A stretch of 6,753 bases of DNA from CAIXRL01 sp964619155. GTDB lineage: Bacteria; Eisenbacteria; RBG-16-71-46. The notes below the pieces were generated by a model. That model was not told the DNA's origin and made no database searches. It worked only from the letters and a program-made list of their open reading frames with translations. Where the stretch lies: assembly GCA_964619155.1 (NCBI GenBank), contig CAZUEM010000185.1, forward strand, positions 1 through 6,753, given 5' to 3'. Shown one piece after another: positions 6,048 through 6,753 of this stretch; the stretch's first letter is position 1; each line of letters starts with the position of its first letter. The position numbers and the translations under genes were made by a program.

Positions 6048-6753
6048 GCCTGGCCGGGGCGGACGCGCCGGCGCCGCCGGGCGCCGCGACCCGGCTCGCG
6101 CGGCCGGAAGCGGCGCGACCCGAGACCGCGCCGCCGGCGGCACGGCCGCTCGCCGCGGCGATCGCGGCGCTCGACGCGCTCTTCGACCGCGCGTACGGCT
6201 CGCGCTGGAACCCGCTGCACCGCAGTGGCCCCCTCGCGGTCGCGCTCATGCTCGTCGCCTCGGTGACGGGCGTCTACCTGCTGTTCGTCTACAGGATCGG
6301 CGCGCCCTACGAGTCCATGGAGCGCATCCAGGCGCAGGTGTGGGGCGGGCGCTGGCTGCGCGCGCTGCACCGCTACGCTTCGGACGCGGCCGTCGCGTTC
6401 GTGGCGCTGCACGCGCTGCGCATGATGGCCGAGGGCCGCACGTGGGGGCCGCGCGTACTCGCGTGGGTGACGGGTCTCGTCCTGACCGCGACCGTGCTGG
6501 TCGTGGGCTGGACGGGTTACGTGCTGGTCTGGGACCACCACGCCCTCGCGCTCGGCGCGGCGGGCGCCCGGCTCTTCGACGCCCTCGGCGTGCTGGCGAC
6601 GCCGATCGGGCGCATCTTCGGCGGCGGCACCACGGCGCCCTCGTCGTTCTTCTTCCTCAACCTGTTCGTGCACATGTCGGTGCCGCTCGTGATGGCGCTG
6701 CTGCTCTGGGTGCACACGCTGCGCCTCGCGCGCGGCCGCTGGCTGCCCGAGCG
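6044..6753 (+). CDS. Diheme cytochrome b (bc1/b6-type N-terminal part), cut by the right edge
   Basis: 236 codons are visible from a GTG that overlaps the senC stop by four bases (GTGA); no other start fits as well. Residues 1-50 are Ala/Pro-rich and probably cytoplasmic. Membrane helices follow at about 64-83, 112-127, 136-159 and 207-227. Two His-x13-His pairs, His109/His123 and His210/His224, sit in the second and fourth helices, just as in the heme bL/bH four-helix core of bc1 and b6f complexes. GWTGYVLVWD (155-164) also matches this family, though the usual WDQ is WDH here. It is therefore a quinol- or quinone-interacting cytochrome b rather than a NorB-type protein. Inside a CuA NO reductase operon it may bring electrons from the quinol pool. 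Whether a C-terminal part, a Rieske protein or a cytochrome c follows cannot be seen. Confidence 0.88.
   Translation, partial: MSLAGADAPAPPGAATRLARPEAARPETAPPAARPLAAAIAALDALFDRAYGSRWNPLHRSGPLAVALMLVASVTGVYLLFVYRIGAPYESMERIQAQVWGGRWLRALHRYASDAAVAFVALHALRMMAEGRTWGPRVLAWVTGLVLTATVLVVGWTGYVLVWDHHALALGAAGARLFDALGVLATPIGRIFGGGTTAPSSFFFLNLFVHMSVPLVMALLLWVHTLRLARGRWLPE

Noticed and set aside
1..6753. tRNA, rRNA, CRISPR arrays, insertion sequences and rho-independent terminators
   Set aside because: Nothing resembling them was seen. Both operons run off the window edges, so no transcript end is expected inside it.

Overview
The window is very GC-rich (third codon positions are almost all G or C) and holds two divergent, tightly packed gene sets around one 194-bp intergenic region. 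Together they look like a compact nitrite-to-nitrous-oxide respiration module from a Gram-negative-type bacterium. The taxon cannot be fixed from this sequence. Very high GC, a lipoprotein-type class II copper nitrite reductase with a cytochrome c tail and a B-type heme-copper NO reductase would suit several high-GC environmental phyla (Myxococcota- or Gemmatimonadota-like lineages, or others).

Left arm, minus strand, reading leftward from 2456: a copper nitrite reductase (nirK, AniA-like class II) carrying a C-terminal class I cytochrome c domain; an exported SUMF1/FGE-fold protein of the NirV type that lacks the cysteine pair of active formylglycine-generating enzymes; and the first 25 codons of a third gene whose GTG start overlaps the nirV stop and which encodes a signal sequence.

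Centre, 2457-2650: a divergent promoter region with two 16-bp inverted repeats of identical geometry (7-bp arms, 2-bp centre). They share the core TGAnGnnCnTCA, which fits the TGA-N6-TCA spacing of Crp/Fnr-family operators. One lies just upstream of the nirK ribosome binding site; the other lies about 80 bases upstream of the right-hand operon.

Right arm, plus strand, 2651 to the window end: a 56-residue single-helix membrane protein, a CuA subunit II, a B-type heme-copper subunit I, an SCO/SenC copper chaperone with an unusual three-helix N-terminal membrane part, and a diheme cytochrome b cut by the window edge. Genes are 17 and 9 bases apart or overlap by 1 and 4 bases, so this is one operon. 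Subunit I has all six metal-binding histidines, but the catalytic tyrosine four residues after the first active-site histidine is a glutamine. That marks it as a nitric oxide reductase of the B-family-derived, CuA-containing kind (sNOR/eNOR-like), although automatic annotation would probably call it cytochrome c oxidase.

Proposed working (inference): NirK reduces nitrite to NO outside the inner membrane, fed through its own cytochrome c domain. The CuA NO reductase removes NO, fed through CuA. SCO helps build the CuA centre. The cytochrome b may link the reductase to the quinol pool. The shared intergenic region would let one regulator balance NO production against NO removal.
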